Source: Trichomonas vaginalis G3 (Eukaryota; Parabasalia; Trichomonadida; Trichomonadidae). From it: 64,000 bases of DNA. The notes under the pieces were generated by a model. The model saw only the letters and a list, made by a program, of their open reading frames with translations, was not told where the DNA came from and did not search any database. The stretch covers positions 20,605,319-20,669,318 of the forward strand of contig NC_067206.1 of NCBI RefSeq assembly GCF_026262505.1. Reading direction: 5' to 3'. Shown piece by piece: positions 61,161 to 64,000 of this stretch; position 1 is the first letter of the stretch, and every line of letters begins with the position of its first letter. The position numbers were made by a program, and so were the translations under genes.

Positions 61161-63459
61161 TGTTCCTGCAACTCTTATCTAAACTGTTAAGAGTATCTTT
61201 TACGCTTGTACTTGGATTTTCTAATGGTGCACTTGAACCAAGGTCAAAGTTCAATATTATGTCGTCTGCTCTAACAGTAGTGAAGGATTTATGTGTATGG
61301 TTCTTGTCAGCTTTACTGTCTAATGTAGCTTGAAGTTCATTTATATCGGAGATGTTGTGTTTATGAGATTTCAAAACTTTGTTCGTTGCTTCGAGTTCAA
61401 CTTTGTCAGCTTTACTTTTAATAGCATCTTCAAACGTTATTTTTGCCTTAACTCTTAACATAAATCTTGGTTCAACTAATACACCGTTAACATTGAAAGT
61501 AGAGGCATAAATTTCACCGGTATAACCAAATGCTTCTGGTGCTTTAGCTACATCATACTGTACAGTACAGCTTATGTCATAACCTTTAGCACGAATGTAT
61601 TTATATCTTCTTTCATTAACATTTTTTGTCTTCGCTTCATCACTTCGTGTTAAATATCCATGGTAGTCCGTTATAATCTGTTCGTCTGAAGTTATATAAT
61701 GAACATGGTTCTTGTCCGCTTTACTATTTAATGTAGCTTGAAGTTCATTTATATCGGAGATGTTGTGTTTATGAGATTTCAAAACTTTGTTCATTGCGTC
61801 AAGTTCATTTTTGTCCGCTTTACTATTTAATGTAGCTTGAAGTTCATTTATATCGGAGATATTGTGTTTATGTTCTTTATCTGCTTTTTCGGCTAATTTC
61901 TCTTCTATCTCATTTATTTCAAGTTCATGCCTACCACCACCTCCCGAAGAAGTATTTTTCTTCAGCTCTTGAAGAACGTCCACTTCGCCATCTTTGGTGT
62001 CAATAATGAGACTTTGAGTTAAAACCTTTCCTGTCTTAATGGATGTTTGTAAAACTTCTTCTTCACCATGTTCGGGGTCATGGTCGTCATCATATCTTGT
62101 GAAATCAGAGATGTTGTCATACATTAAGCATATCTGTCTCAAAAGTTCTGCTATTTGAAACTGGAACGAAAGATATACAGAACTTTCATCATCTCCTAAA
62201 GTCAAGTCTGCTTTCTTAAGTATTTCTTGAATGTATGCAATGAGAACAGAGTACCTTGGAAAATATTCGAACAATATTTCATTAGCTGTTGGTTTTGGTG
62301 GTTCTTTTGGAGTTTCTGTTGTTTCAGTTCCTTCTGTAGGTTCTGTTGGAGTTTCTGCATCTCTTGACTTCAATGCTCTTGCTCTCAAAGACCTAAATGT
62401 TAGAGCACCGGGTTTTACAAAGGACTTTATAAATGCTTTAATAGTTCCTGGTAAGTTATTGTTAGCATTAAGTAAGTTCCTTATGCTTCCATCATGTACG
62501 TCCATAGCACTATGTAAAAAATCTATACTTTTCTTGTAGTCAGCAATAGACTGACTGTGATTTTTTAAAGATTTGTCAATACCTTTAAGCCAATCTTCAT
62601 GCATGTCTGATACTGAGCCAAGAATATCATTTGCTTCCTTTAGTGTATTTTGTGCTTGTCGTAAAGTATCCAATCCCGTACGTGCATTGTTTGCTATACG
62701 TCTTACAGTATCTATTTGACTCCTTGTTTCTTGCATCCAACCAGATAAAGTTTTAATAGTATCCGAACCATTTGAAATGAAGTTCAAAGCATTTTTAACG
62801 TCATTTAAAACTTCTTCACCAAGTACCGCCCATATCTTTCCGATTTGGTATTGAAGAACTCCATATGAAGCAGCTGTTAAACCAGTATTTATAAGGTCCC
62901 ATATCCATGATTTAGCAGTTTTTCCATCCTTTCCATCCTTTCCATCCAAACCGTTTTCGCCTTGAGGTCCTTGTATTCCTTGTATTCCTTGTATTCCTTG
63001 TATTCCTTGTGGTCCTTGAGGTCCGGTGTCACCCTTCTCTCCTTTCAGTTCATCTTTATGTTCGTTATAATATTCTAATGTCATAAGGTGTACATCATTA
63101 CTGCTACCAGCAACGCCGAGAATTTGTTTCTCATTCATGACTAAATTCTTTAGGCATTTAATGTTGTCGTCAAATCGAAAGCTCTTTAACAATTCAATGA
63201 GAACATTTAATACTTTCACTAATGAGGCATCTACTGTAGAATTTATATATTGCACCGTTCCATCATTTATGATGGGAACCTTGCTTGTTGTAATGAATGG
63301 GTCATAAGTGTTAAAAGTATCGAAATCAATGACTTTTTTAGTTTTTCCATCGTCAATGACTAAATCATTGCCTTCAATGGTTAAAGTTGAGTTTTCGTTT
63401 ACTAGTTCATGTGCTCTTCTTGCTTCATTTGTTTCATACGCATATGCAGCAATAGTCAT
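61108..63459 (-). CDS. Polinton long fibre protein with collagen-like segment
   Basis: A 783-codon frame. Residues about 140-180 are collagen-like Gly-X-Y (GDTGPQGPQGIQGIQGIQG, DGKDGKDGK). A long helical, coiled-coil middle follows. The C-terminal third repeats SHKHNISDINELQATLNSKA four times with ADKN spacers. These are hallmarks of trimeric fibres. The start MTIAAYAYETNEARRAHELV is the only sensible one. Fossil part. Confidence 0.7.
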   Translation of the reverse strand: MTIAAYAYETNEARRAHELVNENSTLTIEGNDLVIDDGKTKKVIDFDTFNTYDPFITTSKVPIINDGTVQYINSTVDASLVKVLNVLIELLKSFRFDDNIKCLKNLVMNEKQILGVAGSSNDVHLMTLEYYNEHKDELKGEKGDTGPQGPQGIQGIQGIQGIQGPQGENGLDGKDGKDGKTAKSWIWDLINTGLTAASYGVLQYQIGKIWAVLGEEVLNDVKNALNFISNGSDTIKTLSGWMQETRSQIDTVRRIANNARTGLDTLRQAQNTLKEANDILGSVSDMHEDWLKGIDKSLKNHSQSIADYKKSIDFLHSAMDVHDGSIRNLLNANNNLPGTIKAFIKSFVKPGALTFRSLRARALKSRDAETPTEPTEGTETTETPKEPPKPTANEILFEYFPRYSVLIAYIQEILKKADLTLGDDESSVYLSFQFQIAELLRQICLMYDNISDFTRYDDDHDPEHGEEEVLQTSIKTGKVLTQSLIIDTKDGEVDVLQELKKNTSSGGGGRHELEINEIEEKLAEKADKEHKHNISDINELQATLNSKADKNELDAMNKVLKSHKHNISDINELQATLNSKADKNHVHYITSDEQIITDYHGYLTRSDEAKTKNVNERRYKYIRAKGYDISCTVQYDVAKAPEAFGYTGEIYASTFNVNGVLVEPRFMLRVKAKITFEDAIKSKADKVELEATNKVLKSHKHNISDINELQATLDSKADKNHTHKSFTTVRADDIILNFDLGSSAPLENPSTSVKDTLNSLDKSCRNIESHARNFEAYELRNVR

Positions 63460-63479
63460 ATTTTAATGAGAATAAAATG

Positions 63480-64000
63480 TTGTTCTATTTGCAAAGTACA
63501 GACCCAAACGAATACGGGACAGTAAAGCTACAAACAAACTTAGGTCTTCAGAATGAAGCGCTTGCTTTCAGAGTTGTTGACTTCAATACTATCGCAACTT
63601 TTGTCATAACAGATGAAACAGATTTCATGAGTTGAAATAGATGACAAAAGAAGTTTTAAACATTTCCTAACAGAGCCGAGTACAGAATAGATAAAATTGC
63701 TGGAGTCATAGATACTCTCATAAATGAAGAAACTATTGACAACATAGATGTCGAACTCTCTTCTGAGGGAACATTGAAGTTCAGTAGCAAGAAAGAGTTC
63801 AAGATACCAAGAATGAGTCATAGAGTACAACTTCTTCTGGGAGCATACCATATGACATTTCCTTTGAAAAGTGTTGACAAAACGATTGAGATGAAATCTG
63901 TTCCATACGTATGTTATGGTAATTGTTTGTACGTTGAGTCAAAAATAGCTAATGTCACAGGTATTTCAGGAGTTAATAGTAAAGGTTCAGTAGAATATAA
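63480..64000 (+). pseudogene. Polinton minor-capsid-like region, broken, runs off the window
   Basis: Plus-strand coding character (LFYLQSTDPNEYGTVKLQTN, then MSHRVQLLLGAYHMTFPLKS). Similar in style to 50610-51490 and divergent from the fibre gene. Fossil, broken. Confidence 0.45.

Larger units (their letters stand above)
46790..64000. mobile_element. Polinton/Maverick fossil, left end to beyond the window
   Basis: Family: Polinton (Maverick). The left limit is uncertain, about 46790-46880, where an imperfect inverted repeat (AAGTCTTGGGTACTGTGGC) precedes CACTAAC-rich sequence. The right end is outside the window. Recognised parts are capsid genes (48273-49845, minus; plus-strand minor-capsid-like regions near 50610-51490 and 63480-64000), protein-primed DNA polymerase B (51550-55194), a KilA-N protein (56629-57153), integrase (about 59290-60356) and two fibre-like proteins (60357-63459). 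No packaging ATPase or adenovirus-type protease was found in the visible part. It is broken, with perhaps five to ten breaks here. The long open frames suggest a fairly young copy. Confidence 0.88.

Noticed and set aside
1-64000. Bacterial origin of the sequence
   Set aside because: No operon-like ribosome-binding sites. Eukaryotic transposon families, initiator motifs and a Polinton are present.

Overview
The window is AT-rich, gene-poor and packed with DNA transposons. It looks like nuclear DNA of Trichomonas vaginalis or a close trichomonad. Three things point there: several start codons sit a few bases after a TCATTT-type initiator (Inr) core; the repeats include an intact DD34D mariner like Tvmar1, FLYWCH-type MULE transposases, a KilA-N protein, a large Polinton/Maverick and an ankyrin-repeat gene; and no introns, rRNA or tRNA genes are visible. 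The species is inferred from these features, not from a database match.

Layout. 1-5.4 kb: fragments of host coding sequence, a long-TIR transposon with an integrase-fold transposase (1503-3589) that appears to lie inside another terminal-repeat pair (1337-3767), and a small hairpin-bearing element. 5.4-10.7 kb: a well-preserved two-gene MULE element, with an unknown 368-aa gene divergent from a 750-aa transposase. 10.7-16.1 kb: broken host genes and two non-autonomous elements (13528-14580, 15031-15581) flanked by unusual 18-bp direct repeats. 16.1-21.3 kb: a second MULE, itself hit by an 816-bp MULE-type insertion and by an intact mariner, the whole bounded by a perfect 90-bp direct repeat. 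21.3-23.2 kb: decayed MULE-like and hAT-like pieces. 23.4-32.9 kb: a 9.45-kb composite with 48-bp identical terminal inverted repeats and a 10-bp target duplication. It carries an IS5/PIF-type (DDE_Tnp_4-like) transposase followed in the same frame by a ubiquitin-specific protease, then an array of imperfect hairpins, then broken genes. 30-39 kb: further terminal-repeat pairs that interlock with that composite, a pogo-like transposase remnant, a MULE fragment with a 121-bp tandem array, a perfect 173-bp-arm palindrome and a second hairpin array. 39.7-41.0 kb: an intact ankyrin-repeat gene, the best host gene here. 41-46.7 kb: a host gene split by a 651-bp hairpin-filled MITE, a decayed second copy of the IS5/PIF-type transposase, and another element with a 16-bp direct repeat. 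About 46.8 kb to the right edge: a Polinton/Maverick fossil that runs out of the window. It holds protein-primed DNA polymerase B, capsid genes, integrase, a KilA-N protein and two fibre-like proteins, and is broken in several places.

How the parts work together. Most of the sequence is selfish DNA inserted into older selfish DNA. The autonomous elements encode transposases that recognise their own ends. The short elements carry only ends plus hairpin arrays and presumably borrow enzymes. The most unusual candidates are the transposase-deubiquitinase pair at 23.8-25.3 kb, the pre-miRNA-like hairpin arrays, and the element family with 16-18-bp flanking duplications.
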